From Haplosporangium gracile (taxonomy: Eukaryota > Mortierellomycota > Mortierellomycetes > Mortierellales > Mortierellaceae): a DNA stretch of 64,000 nucleotides. Of the stretch, positions 1-12,000 are shown one piece after another. Numbering within the stretch: the stretch's first letter is position 1; every line of letters starts with the position of its first letter. The notes under the pieces were generated by a model that saw nothing but the letters and a program-made list of their open reading frames with translations, was not told the DNA's origin and made no database searches. The translations under genes were made by a program, and so were the position numbers. The DNA lies in the NCBI GenBank assembly GCA_015499985.1, contig JAAAUF010000017.1, forward strand, positions 43,626-107,625. Reading direction: 5' to 3'.

Positions 1-334
1 TATGTCTGTTGTGAGCGGATGTGTACTTGAATGAAGCTGTGTCCTGGTTCTTAACGGGTCGTCCCATGGCGCGGAGAGTTGTTTTGTTTGTTTGTTTGTT
101 TGTATGTATGAAAGAACAAAGACATTCATTTGTCCACACTCGCACTTTTTGCAGGTAACAGAAATATCACCAGCCAATCATATCGAGGGAACTTTTTTTC
201 ATCAGCACCCAGACAACTCAGGGCAAAAAAAGTGCCACCAAAAATGAAGAACGTGCTGTAGGTCAAGGGCACACACATTCAATGTATCGTTGTGTGTATT
301 TGTACTTGTTTCTAGAAAATCCATGCATGTCTGT

Positions 335-3244
335 TTAGACATCAGCTGCCTCTTCGCTAACAATCCCTGCCACGGTCTCCCGCTCCACAGCATCGGCAGC
401 AGCCTCCTCTGAAGACTCCTCATACTCAACCTCAACCTCAGGCACCTCCTCAGCCTCAACATCTTCCGCCTCAATAGCCAGCTCCTCCAACGCCTCATCA
501 ACAGTATCCTGTTCGTGATGATAACCAAGTGGTCGCTCATCCAGATGCAATTCCTTATCATCTTCCACAACACTGGACTTACTCTCTGGCTCTGGCTCAG
601 CCTTGACAAAAGGGCGCTCGAGGAGTGACTTGGGAGGGTCAAAAACGGGGAAAGGGTGCGCTTCGGTGTTGAAGACATACTTGTCCAGAGGGAAAACATC
701 GTTGGATCCAAAGAGCAAGTACAAGTACTTGAGAGTTTCAGCCAGGAAGAAAGTCTCCATCTTGTCCGAAAAGTCGATGCGGTTCTTGCGTCGGATGTCG
801 TGAATAGAACTATATCCACCTGATTGCACCTTGCTGTATTTTTCAATCGCTTCAAAAATCTTCCAGCCCCACTCACTATTTTTTTTTTGAAATCGCAAGT
901 GTACACCGTAAGTATCAAAGGGTCAAGTCGCATGCTAGACATAATGATAAACGACAACATCCAGATACAACTTGTCAATTACCGATACTTCTCATCACCA
1001 GTGAACCGCCACATGTAGAACAAACTCTCGACCGTCTCGGGGCGCAGCCAGTTGTGTCCATCACGGTTGTTGATAATAAAGTCCGATCCTTTAAAATACT
1101 CGGGCTCCTGTCTTCCACTCAACTGCTGTTGCTTGTGGACCCAATACACAATCTCAGGCGCCAACCCAGTCTCTGTCTGACGGTACATCTCATAACAAGC
1201 CTCCGTCAATTCCTCGCCAATTTTGAAGTCCTCCTCCTCGACCTTCGAGAACTTTGATCGGGGGAAGGTCGACTTGTTGAGAGCCTTGCCCTCAGTTGAA
1301 GAGAGAGCCATGGTACCACCGAGGAAGCAGACAAGGTGATCCATCTTGGGGCTGAGGTCCTGAGGCGAGTACTTTGAGATTTCCCCTACGAAGAGCAGGT
1401 TGTTGGGGATGGTCCTGCCAAGAAGATGCTTCTTGACTCCCATCATTGAATGATCAAACATCTCCTTATAGACATGTTCCTTCTTGGAAGTCTGAAGGTA
1501 CTGCTTAATCAAGTATTCTAAATGGACAAGACGGAGAAAAGTGTTAAGGATGCACCAATAAGACAATATCACCACGCCTAAAAACATAGTAATACTTACC
1601 ATAGTAACTATCGCCTCGGGAACCAAGACGAATCTCGGATCCGTGGAACTGTCCATTGTAGGGGTTGATGAAAATTGGAACCAGTCCGTCAACACTCTCG
1701 AGATCTTTCATCTTCAGAATGACATCCTCTGCCACACGCCAGTACTTGTCGTCTCCAGTAAGATATGAGAGATATTTGAATTCCAGCTGCAATGTTGAAA
1801 CCTCAGATGTCGAACTGATACCGCCCTCGTGTCCTGGCACTCCTCGTCCCTCCTTCAAATGAACACTGGCATAAGGGATCCCGCTCGCAGTCTTGAAAGC
1901 GCCCATCAGACGGTCAGCAAGATCCACAGCCTTTGTCAAAAACACCTGGTCGTGTCCCGATTGGTCATAGGCACTCAAAAGTCCTCCCAACACACGAATG
2001 GTCGTTTCGAACAAGTTGACTTCGCCCTCCTGATCAAACGTCAGTTCGTCACGGACCCATGCTTTGGCCTCCTCAAATTCGTCCTTGAGTCCCATCAACA
2101 GAATAGTGTCGAGTGAATCGACAATGGTGAATCCCTGGCCCTGCTTGACCATGTTGCTGCCGTATTTTGCAATAGGGTGGTACTCGTCCTTGCCCCAGGC
2201 ATCCCTGCGATATGCATTCCATGAATGAAGGAATGCCTCTTTCACTTTATTCTTGCGCTCCTCCCACAACACCGAGTTAGTCTCCGATGATTTCACAGGG
2301 GTGTTGTTGTTGCGGTTGTTGCGAGTGTTGTCCGAGGGCTTCCTGTTTCCAGTCTGGACACGATCTACAAGGTATGGTCACGTTAATACTTTGTCCCTGT
2401 AAATCTTCTCGACATTCCTTAATTGCTCTTATATAATTATGGGAGAGAAGGCTGAACAACAAACCTTTCAGCGACTTTAAGGTGCTGTTTTCAGACTCTG
2501 AGCTCGGGCTGATAACCAGGTATGTCAATGCGAGCATCCCAAGAGCAATCACACCATGTCGCAACCGAAAGCGGAATCGAGTCTGACATCAAGTGGACAA
2601 TTGGAAGTGTTAGAGAGATGTTACAAAGGGCTAAAAAGACGTTTGAGCTTTGTCAGTGTACACTTATTCATCCCTTGCCGAGTGAATTTGTGTACCTTTG
2701 ATTGGACACCGATGGGCGTCTTGGAATACTTGTCGTCCTGATCGTTCAATCCCTGACTGTGGAAGGGAATTCCGTTATGATTCTCCTGTCGTTTGAACAT
2801 ATCTGGACCCTGCTCTCCTATCGGTGAAAGACTGGATAACGACGATGATGGCTGATGCGTAGAAGTCTCTGTGCGATGACCTTCAATTGCTTCTTCAAGT
2901 GCGTCGCTATTCAAGTTGTCGTTATTGGCTTCTTGAGTGACGGCAGAAGGGATTCTTCTCCTCCGAAGGGATGATTCCGCTAAAAATTTCTGACCTTGGT
3001 CCTCCTGTTCGCTGATGCTGTTGTTCTCGTAATCTCTCAAAGTGTCGCTTATGATGTATTCGTTGTCCTGACTATGCGTGATGCTTCTAAGGCTGCCGCT
3101 GTTGTCAGGAGACGAGGAGTCGTGTGGATCAGGGGGAGCGTTCGATGGAGTGTCAGCCTGGCGGAGGAGACTCGAATGCGAGAGAGGGGGGAAATCGAGA
3201 GAGGAAGCCAGCGTGGAAAGATGACCAAAGGGTAAATTCCTCAA
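335..3244 (-). CDS. Class I alpha-1,2-mannosidase (GH47), ER type
   Basis: Trims alpha-1,2-mannose from N-glycans in the early secretory pathway. Exons 2696-3244, 2465-2582, 1600-2364, 983-1517 and 335-875 join in phase. A hydrophobic segment in the second exon (GVIALGMLALTYLVI) gives a type II membrane anchor. Family hallmarks follow: SLDTILLMGLK, VNLFETTIRVLGGLLSAY, STLQLEFKYLS, PKMDHLVCFLGG, LRPETVESLFYMWRF, and the calcium-site NTEAHP near the C-terminus. SPKMDHL and LDTILLMGLK resemble the ER enzyme (Mns1/MAN1B1) more than the Golgi ones. The 5' end is unresolved: the first exon stays open to about 3390 without an ATG, and the first in-frame ATG is at 2800, so an upstream ATG exon may exist. 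The C-terminal tail after the catalytic domain is long and very acidic, which is unusual. Family assignment is firm; the first exon is not. Confidence 0.9.
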
Positions 3245-4040
3245 ACGAGGAAACAGAAACAGAGTGGATGAGAAAGGGGGTGATAGTAAGAAGTTGTTGG
3301 GATGGAAGGGAGCAAATTCAACAACAGGGACGATGGCACTGGGAGTGAGAGCGGAAAAAAGGGAGGGGCGGGAGGAATGCGTGTTTTATGTGGAACAAAG
3401 AGAAAAGGAAGTGGGAGACAGAAATAAACATTTCTTGAAAATAGAGTTCTTCTATGGTGCCGAGCTGGGTAGGCAGGTAAAAAGACGATGAAATCACGGC
3501 GTATGGATAGAAACATATACGCCGACTTCCAGAAGAGAAACAACCATCAATATTGCTTGCAATATCAACCAATGGCTGCTTCCATTGACTATTTCCGTTG
3601 CGGTGCCTTTGGCTCTTTGTAATGAAATCTCACAATGTCTTCAGAGTGCCGATGATAGACATCAATTGATCCTCACCTTGCTTCGACTCTTATTCAACTT
3701 TCCTCTATTCACTACACTTTCATTACGCCGTTTTCTCCGGATTGGCAGCTTCTAACGTTTGGTTGTGTGTCGATAAATGACATGTTGACCCCACATAATG
3801 TTCGTCATGTAAGGCCTGCTTCGCCGACTTAAAAGGGAGAAATGAAAAGGCAATGCTCATTGGTGGCTTGATGTTTTTCTTGCATGCAAAGCATCCATTT
3901 TTTTTTGTTTTTTATTCTCTAAACAAAATTATGAGTAATAATGTGGGTTTGTGGGTTCGCGCGGCAAAAAAAGAGATGAGTGGGGAAAGAGAGAGAGGGG
4001 AGGAGAAAATGCAAAAAAATATAATATCTAAGACGTTTTT
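3245..4040. other. Intergenic, upstream of mannosidase and downstream of PRPP synthetase
   Basis: It lies between the 5' end of the mannosidase and the 3' end of the PRPP synthetase gene, both on the minus strand. The minus strand is pyrimidine-rich from about 3240 to 3430, as in many promoters of this window. A CCAAT sequence occurs near 3570. No independent gene is seen. A first exon of the mannosidase may be hidden here. Confidence 0.5.
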
Positions 4041-5741
4041 TTAAACGGCATTGTTAAAAAGGAAACTGACAGACTCTCCGTTGTGTGTACGGCGGATGGC
4101 CTCAGCCAATGTACCGGAAATGTCAATGGTGTCCAACTTGGGGCAGACCTTCTTCTTGTCCTCGTGGGGGACAGTGTTGGTAACGACAACCTTGGTCAAG
4201 ACACTGTCATTAATAACCTGGACAGCTTTGCCGCAGAGAATACCGTGCGTGACAATGGCATAGACCTTGATGGCACCGTTCTCAGCAAGGGTCTTGGCGG
4301 CCAATCCGAGGGTACCGCAAGTATCAGCCATATCGTCGACCAAGATGGCGATCTTTCCCTTGACATCTCCGACCAACACCATCCTGGAAACCTCGTTGGC
4401 CTTCTTACGCTCCTTGTGGATCAAAGCAAAGTCCAAGTCAAGGCGATCAGCAATAGAAGTAGCTCTAAAAGGGGGGGGGGGGGGTGTCAATGTTTATAAA
4501 AGTCGAAAGAATTGTCAGAATTGGGCAATCCGAAGGAAACGTGTTCAATGATTCATTCTTCATTGAGTGATAGCACTTTTGACGTTTTTTTTTCTTTTTT
4601 GAAACATATCATGATCAGAAGAGGAGGGTCACAGAGGACAAGAAAAAAAAACGGTGATAATCGTGAGCAGTCAACAGAATCAACAGGGTATTGTTTTTGT
4701 TCAATTACCTCTTGGCTCCCCCAGCATCGGGCGAGACAATGACACCGTTCTTGTAGTCGGGGATGTTCTCGGCAATGTACTTCAATGTGCTAGGCTCGGC
4801 GTAGAGGTTGTCGACGGGGACGTTGAAGAAACCCTGGATCTGGGAGGCGTGAAGATCCATGGTAATGACATGGTTGGCACCGGCAACAGTCAACATGTTG
4901 GCGATCAACTTTGCGGTGATAGGAGCACGGGACTTGTCCTTCTTGTCCTGACGAGCGTAGGGGAAACAGGGGATGATGGCAGTAATGCGGCGAGCAGAGG
5001 CGGTCTTGCAAGCGTTGATCATGATGAGGAGCTCCATGAGGTTATCGTTGATCTCTCCGCATCCGGACTGGATAATGTAGACATCCTCGTCACGGACAGA
5101 CTCTCCGATGGTGACCGAAGTCTCCTGGTTCGAGTACTTGAGCACAACAGCCTTGGAAAGCTCGGTTCCAAGGCGGCTATTTGCCATGCAGACGCACCAG
5201 AAGCATATGCAAAACTGGTTAGTGTTTGCAGCTCTTTTGCACATATCCTGCTGAGATTTAGAACTGAATCCTTCGGAGTGACCAGAAGCGGCAAAAAGAG
5301 AGTGACACTGCTTGTCGGGCGCCGAAACAATTCGTCACGTTCCAGTGTTGTATGCGTCGTATATGTGTTTTGGAGAAAGAGGCTGTTGAGTGAGATTCGA
5401 CATGGTGAGAGGTGTAGGAAGTTGTGTGTCGAAGACGAATGTTTGTGAGGAGGAAACTGATTCCGAAAGGGTAACTACCACTTTTCGGAAGCAACTTGTT
5501 TTCTTTTTAATTACCCTCTTTTTACACTCATTGGAGTTGTAATGCTTTCGCCCTCGGCCGAGTCCGAATCGAATTGAATTTTTTTTTTCTTCTTGTTTGC
5601 CTTTTGGCCAAACTTGTGAGTCAGCGGAAGGGGGTGGCAAGAAAGTACAAAGAGGCGATGCTCCGCGTCTTACCGAGCAACGAGCTTGGCCAACTCGACG
5701 TGGGAGTTGCCGGCAAAGATCTTGATGCTGTTGGTGGCCAT
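4041..5741 (-). CDS. PRS: Ribose-phosphate pyrophosphokinase (PRPP synthetase)
   Basis: Makes phosphoribosyl pyrophosphate from ribose 5-phosphate and ATP for nucleotide, histidine and tryptophan synthesis. Exons 5674-5741, 4709-5176 and 4041-4464 give 319 residues, the usual length for the family. Visible signatures are [16 protein letters not shown] at the start, FSNQET-type [15 protein letters not shown], the metal-binding [21 protein letters not shown] across the second junction, the [10 protein letters not shown] segment and the PRPP-binding loop [10 protein letters not shown] at about residue 220. It ends [18 protein letters not shown], colinear with animal PRPS1/2. It lacks the long insertions of some yeast Prs subunits. 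Intron 1 is nearly 500 nt. The last intron has a run of 14 C in its polypyrimidine tract. The isozyme number cannot be told from sequence. Confidence 0.97.
4471..4484 (-). repeat. C14 homopolymer in an intron acceptor tract
   Basis: Fourteen G on the plus strand. Read on the minus strand they are C14 followed by TTTTAG, the acceptor of the last PRPP synthetase exon. Confidence 0.95.
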
Positions 5742-6148
5742 TGCTGTACTGAAAGTGTAAAGTGAGGGCAGCTGGGTTGCTGGGAGGGGTGGGTGAGTAA
5801 CAAACTGAACCAGAAAAAAAAAAAAAATCAAAAAGAAAAAGAAGGAAGCACCGTGGATGTGTAAAGCGGAAAATGAAAATGGTGGCTTGGCTATCACATG
5901 ACATCGAATGATGCTGGTGGGGAAGAAGACTGCTTTGACTTGATCCCGACGGTTCTTTTTATTCGCAGAGAAAGAAGCAAGCAAGGGGAAAAGAATGACG
6001 AGCAAGAAGTAACACAAGGAAATAAGAAAAAAAAAGTTGGAGAGGTGGTCGCTTGACCTTGTTTCCTGTCAATCAAGTCGACCCTGAGTACAGGTGCTGT
6101 TTTGTTAATTGCCTTTGAGCACTTCCTTGGCCGGTGCACCTTCGTCGA
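5742..6148. other. Intergenic: PRPP synthetase upstream region
   Basis: About 400 bases between the PRPP synthetase start and the 3' end of the Stc1-like gene, both minus strand. It contains A/T homopolymers near 5814-5826 and pyrimidine-rich minus-strand stretches. No further gene is seen. Confidence 0.5.
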
Positions 6149-6920
6149 TTACAGGACATCCTGGATATCGCCGTCATAGTATTCTGGGTCGTTCTCGATT
6201 TCATAGTCCTCCTCCGAGTCATCATCCTCAATATACTTCCGGCAGTTCATGCAGGTAGCCATCTCCTGGTTCTTGCGTTGGGTCTGACAGTTTGCAAGCA
6301 GCGAATAAGAAAAAATAAAAGAGTTAATTATCTACTGTGTGATCTGACTCTGAAAACACAACTGAGGACGGTTGGGATAGGCTTTTTTCCCCTCGGTGTT
6401 GTTTTGTTACCTTGGAGAACTTCTCCATGGGCAAAGTCTTTGCACATTTCAAACATTTCAAGGTAGTAGGCTGGGTGGGAGTGCCTGTGACAAAAACCGC
6501 ATAGGAAGGAAGGGAAAACAGGCACAAAAAAAAAGATAAAAAAGTTAGTTGCGGTCGCTCGATGTCTTGCTGGTGAAATTTTAAGGCTCCTTTGTCTTTG
6601 AAAAGTAAACAGCTCTTTTCTCCTTGATGGTTGTCTAGACCACTGAATCAGGGTCAAGAGAGGTAAAGTGCATGCGTGGATTTACATTTCTTGCACATGG
6701 GCTGATGAGTCTTCTTTGAGGTGCTACTAGCGGCCTTCTTAATTTGGGTCTCACTGAAGGCAAGACGAGGCTTTGTCTGCTGGCATCCATAGCAGTAGAT
6801 TCCGTTAGTTCCGTTGGCTCCGTTGGCTCGAATGTTGGTTGGGATTTGACGGTTGTGAGCTGGGTTAGGAGCTCTGCCCATGGTGGAGGTGTTACTGCTG
6901 TTGCTGTAGTATCCTGACAT
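6149..6920 (-). CDS. Small tandem zinc-finger protein, Stc1-domain-like
   Basis: Exons 6686-6920, 6411-6484 and 6149-6283 give 147 residues. After a Ser/Asn-rich start (MSGYYSNSSNTS), two similar Cys modules follow. The first has CYGCQQTKPRLAFSETQIKK and a second pair MCKKC, whose last Cys codon is split by intron 1. The second has CLKCAKTLPMEKFSKTQRK and then CMNC. The pattern C-x2-C, then F-S-x-T-Q, then C-x2-C is the layout of the Stc1 domain, which in fission yeast links RNAi to the Clr4 heterochromatin complex. The tail is acidic (EDDDSEEDYEIENDPEYYD). The Stc1 assignment rests on motif spacing alone; another fungal zinc-ribbon family remains possible. It is divergent from the DUF1295 gene, about 430 bases away. 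Confidence 0.62.
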
Positions 6921-7347
6921 TGTTTACGATTGAGTTGCGTGTGTTATGTGTCGTATGTCCTGCGTCGATGTCGTATGTGTGTTATAATTGATTGTTGTTT
7001 GTTTATTGGAGTGGGGAGGAGGGAGGTAAGTTGCCGTCAACGGAATGAGAAAGAGAGAGAGCGCGCGTGAAAGAAAGAGAAAGAGAAGAGAGGAGAAAAA
7101 GAAGTGCGTAAAGAAGAGCAAGAGGAAAATTGATTGACGCCACCACCCTCCGACTGATACAACCAGCGGCTAACAAGGCGGCGTAATTTCATTGGTTGCC
7201 GTGATTACCAAGGGAATCATGCCTAATTTTATTGCCCTTTGTCGTTAAAAAGTGGCCCTACTGTTCTTCCTCTTCTTCCTCTTCTTCTGTTCTTTTTCTT
7301 CCTCATTCCCCATACCGTACATACTCCTCATCCTTCCTCGTTGCAAG
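6921..7347. promoter_or_regulatory. Divergent promoter region, Stc1-like / DUF1295
   Basis: Shared upstream region of two divergently oriented genes. An ATTGG (CCAAT on the minus strand) lies at about 7191-7196 in a stretch following 'aatttc'. Pyrimidine-rich DNA precedes the plus-strand start (7260-7330). No ORF of note lies within it. Confidence 0.5.
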
Positions 7348-8686
7348 ATGCCCACCTTCGTCGATGTCTATGGCTGGGACGCCGTAGCCAAGCTCCTCAC
7401 AGACATCTACAACGACCTTTCCATCCCTACCTCAGACAATTCAAACTTCATCTACAACCTCCTCTACTTTCATGCTGGAGCTGACCCCCTCGAGTTTGCC
7501 ATTAGAACTTCCCTCCTCTGCGCCTTTATTTGCTGGATCCTCTCCATGGCCAACGGCACCCACTCCTGGGTAAAAAAAAACATCTACCACTTTTTGTCCC
7601 AGTCATACATGTCAAATATTACGACTATCAGCACACAAACCAACAAGCTTTTTTTTTTTTGGCGGAACACAACAAAAAAACTTTTAGGTCGATAAGCTGT
7701 GGTCGATTGTGCCAGCAGTGTACGCCATTCACTATGCCGTTCGGGATATGCTTTACTGGCCAGAGGGCGTTGCTTTCAACTACGTCCCTCGCCTTTACAT
7801 CGCGGCCTTTTTGATCTCCGTCTGGGCCATCCGACTGACATACAACTTTTACCGGAAGGGAGGCTACGGATTCGACAGCGAGGATTACCGCTGGCCTTAT
7901 ATTGCTTCCAAGATCCCTGGCATCCTCTGGTTCTTCTTTAACATTGGCTTTATTTGTCTCTTCCAGAACGTGCTCTTGGCTTTTATTGTCGCCCCCGTCT
8001 ACTTTAGCTGGAAGGCATCGCTTATTGAAAACACTCCCTTGAACTGGATCGACGCTCTTGCGATTCTTTTGTTCGTCGGAGGTTTGGCACTCGAGACCGT
8101 GGCCGATGAGCAGCAGTGGGCGTTCCAGGAGGGCAAGAGGACTTCTATTGAGAAGAAGGAGGTTCTCGCGGGCGATTATAAGAGAGGTTTCTTGACCCAG
8201 GGCTTGTTCAAATATTCGCGCCATCCCAACTTTTTCGGTGAAATGACCATCTGGTGGTAAGAAAGGTTTTTTCTTATGTTTTTGTTTTTTATGATTTTTT
8301 ATTTTTTGTGTGTAGCGCTCTCACGATCGAGAAAGGAAAGAATGGAAGGGAAGACATTACGTCTCTTTCTCTCTCTCAGATTCCCAACGGCCGTGGGTAC
8401 AACTTTTCGACTTTTTAATTAATCGTGTGATTTTTCTCTTTCGGATGATAGGTCCGTCTATCTGTTCTCGGTTGCGGCCGGATACCCGACCTACAACGCT
8501 TGGTTCAACCCCGCGTGCGTCGGAGCTGCTACTCTGACTCTTTTGTTCCAGATCTCTACCACGTTGACTGAATACATGACGTCTGAGAAGTACCCCGCCT
8601 ACAAGCTCTACAAGAAGACTACCTCGCGCCTCATCCCCTTGCCTGCTGGAACTAGTCTGGACGAGCTCGAGAGAAAGTCGCAATAA
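7348..8686 (+). CDS. DUF1295 / steroid 5-alpha-reductase-like membrane protein
   Basis: Exons 7348-7569, 7688-8256 and 8452-8686 give 341 residues. The start follows GTTGCAAG and opens MPTFVDVYGWD. Several hydrophobic segments span the middle, including TSLLCAFICWIL, VPAVYAIHYAV, IPGILWFFFNIGFICLFQ and IDALAILLFVGGLALE. The C-terminal half carries the family signature ETVADEQQWAFQ, then FLTQGLFKYSRHPNFFGEM, with the conserved R-H-P-N-x-x-G-E, and a tail EKYPAYKLYKKTTSRLIPLP. That signature defines the DUF1295 group, related to the C-terminal domain of 3-oxo-5-alpha-steroid 4-dehydrogenases and isoprenylcysteine methyltransferases. The substrate is unknown. AATAATAAA at about 8753 may be the poly(A) signal. 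Confidence 0.88.
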
Positions 8687-9079
8687 ACACCTTATCTCTT
8701 TCACTGGAAACCATATGCATACCTATGCACTCACAGCTCATACTTTACACGAATAATAAAATGAGCTTATTTTTTCGAAGAATCATTTATTCGCCAACGC
8801 ACAACGAACGCTATATATATTCTTTGTAGATAATATGAGAGGTGACTGATAGTCAAAGGAAGGGTGAGGAATGAGAGGATGATAGAAAGGATTGGTTCAA
8901 CTGCGAATGGTGAGAGACCACAAGCGAAAAAAAAAATGACCAACAAAATATTAGGCGGAAGGCGTTATTAAGTAGAGGATAGAGAAAGAAAGAGAGATAA
9001 TAGTAGAGGGTCGTCAAAAGGAAGGAGATAAACTAGCAAATAAATGGTGAACTCGGAACTCACAAAAGAGCAAGGAGAT
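8687..9079. other. Convergent intergenic region
   Basis: 3' regions of the DUF1295 gene (+) and the DH-domain gene (-). AATAATAAA-type poly(A) signals lie near 8753, and the rest is A-rich. No gene is seen. Confidence 0.5.
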
Positions 9080-12000
9080 CTAGACATCCAGAGGATCATT
9101 GACCTGTTCCCAGAAGCTAATGAGCGACTTGACGGGGGGCTTGTCCGCCTCGGACTTGGTAGGCGAGACCCTCCTAAGGCTCTCAGCCGAGGCATGCGAA
9201 TTGTACGAGGGTGACTGGAGACTTTGAGCTCTAGTCTGAATGATCTCGCTTGTACCGATACGAAGGGTAGCCTTGCGTGCCTCCTTGTCATCCAAGAACT
9301 TTTGACGGGCCAAAGTAGTGTTGGAGGTGTTGGAGCGCAGGTGGACTTGTTCCTGGATCTGGACTTGGATGATAGTCTCTACAGACGACGAAGAGGTCTT
9401 GGAGTGGACAGAGGTGGACGATGAGGCAAGAGAATCAGACGAAGGGGTGATCAAAGTGCCGGTACCGCTCAACTCGGAGGTGGAAGAGGGGCAATGATGC
9501 AACTGCTTGACGTAGGGAAGCGCCAGGAAGGTGTCGGCGATAGGGGTGGAGGGTTCTTGAGGCGAGGAAGGTTGAAAATAAGGATGAGAGGAAACGTCGG
9601 AGGGGATCTTGGGGAGACTCTTCTCGAGGAGAGATTTCGTTTCTGGGGTGGTTGTCGAAGCTGGTTGCGTCACAGTATCAATCGTCATGTCATTAAGTTT
9701 ATCGGTAATACCCAGAGTCTTGACGGTATTGTCGAGCATCATGGGGAGAGGGTTAGGAGTGATGGGAGAGTAGGCGTCGGATTTTTCAGAGTATCTAGAG
9801 TCGAGGGTCGAAGCAGAGTGGGGAGTCGTAGGGGTGGTAGGCGTAGTCGCCTCGGAGTGGAAACCACCTTGAGTGAGCAGTTGGACAGAGGAGCGACGCT
9901 TGATGACATCGCGTGCCATGGTGCTCAGACGACGGAGCATGTTGCGTGGTTGTTGGTTGGCGTCTTTGAAACGTTTTGAGGATATCATCGTGTTGTGGAT
10001 GTAGGAGGGGTGGGGGGAAGGGTGGTAGAGGAGGAGGAGGAGGAAGGAAGGATAGTAAAGGAGGAAGGGAAGGCACGCGCGGGATGAAGTGAGAGAAAAA
10101 GAGAGAGGTTGGAGATGAAAGAGAGAAGGAGAGAGAGGAGTATTAAGTATTAACGAAAATAAAAGTTAGAAAAGAGAAGAAGAAGAAAAGAAGAAGGCGA
10201 TGGTTAGAACAAAGGATATAACAACCAAAGGGAAAGGGTGAGCAAAGGAAGAAATGGCAGTAAGTCAATGTAGCAATGGTAGCAATGGTAGCAAAAGTAA
10301 CAAGGCAGGATGAGAAAGAGAAACAAGGTACCTGAGACTATCTTGGTTTTGTAGATCAGTCCTTGGAGATGGTTGTAGTAATTCTTGCAGAACTTGTGCT
10401 GGGGATCAATGCGCAGGAGCCACTCCTCGTAACTCAACAAATGATCCAGAGGCTGGCGAAGGGCTGACTCCCATTCGGCAGCCGTGTGCTCCGAGTTCTA
10501 TTAAAGTTTTTTTTTGTTGTTGTTGGAGTGGTTGGTTATTGTTGTTGTTGGAGTGGTTGGTTATTGTTGTTGTCCGTAGACATTGAGTGCGTGTTGTTTG
10601 TTATGGTCGGTGAATGAAAAAAGGGGAAAGGAAGGTGCAGACATACGGACAAACGAAGAAGACACAATTGAGAAAGTGAATGAGAGAGGGAAAGAAAGGG
10701 AGACAGAGAGTGAAAATGGCAGACAAAAACACGCAAAAGGGACGACACCGAGATTCAAAAGAGAGAGAAGGAAGAAGGACAGGCAGACAGGGCGGGGAAC
10801 ATCTCGTATGCAATATCGGGTGCATGGCATCAAACAAAAGTCAATAAAAAGCAACGTGTGAAGTCTCACGGATTCAACAAGGAAAAATAATAAACAGGCA
10901 CGCGTGAATATGAACAAATAACGCGTCGTCGTCACTGGCATATGAAAATAAATACAAGGGGGAAAAAAGGGTGAACGGACCATGTGGAGTTGAACCGTAA
11001 GAATAAGGTGCATGGCATGGTGTAGTAAATTGATGTTTTACCTGATCGCGACGGATTAGCTTTTTCAAGGAGATAGCCAGGTCCCGGCTGTGGTCAATCA
11101 GGATAGGCTCCAGAGTTACTAACTATTGGTAGCCCAACACACCCCATCCAACCATGCATACATGAAGGGAAAAAAAAGGAAAGGAAAATTACGACAAAAA
11201 AAGAAAAATAATTGTCGTTGTGAGTGTACATTGCAGAGCATATCGTACCATTAAGCAAGCACGAAAACAAAAGCACGTTAATTATGTCGGCGCCTTGCTT
11301 TCTCTTCGTCTCTTTGTTGGGAGACCAAGAACTTACGAGGCCATTCAAGAGTCCGACGGTCTCACGGAGGTCTTCATTGATGGCGACCACATCCTATTAA
11401 TCCGTTCAGCAAAAGAAAAAAAGAAAAAAAAAGAGAGAGAGAGAGAATACACGCATGATGTTAATCTTCTTCTTGTCACCTTTACCTCTACGATGGCAAA
11501 CGCGGAGACAAAGGTCAATTTATCGCTACAAAAAGGGGGTGTGCTATGTCTTTTCTGTACATGTAATTATGAGCCGTTAAACCTTTTACGAAATACAAAA
11601 ATAAAGAACGGACGACTGCATCCACAATGTTAAAAAGGAATATATATCAAAGGGGAAGGTACAAAATACAAAGGCAAACAACACCGACTTGTCAAGCGAC
11701 CTGTGTGGAGGGACTGGCCAGGCGCCGTCAGACGGTTCTTTGTGGCGCTCAGTCTCATTAAACCACATCCAGGGGAAAAAAGATACAAGATATGACAAGC
11801 AGGGCAGATCGGAGACAACGCAAACCCAAAATGGTGGTAATATCGCCCGATTCCTCTGCTAGTAGACAATAAACCAGAGTGGAAGAGCGTGTATAATTGT
11901 CGGCGAGCATTGATGAGGGAAAAAAAACTTACATCGTGGAATTTGGTTTGCATTCTGGTCAGTTCAAACCATCGATCGCTAACAGATCGGAGAGTAGAGC

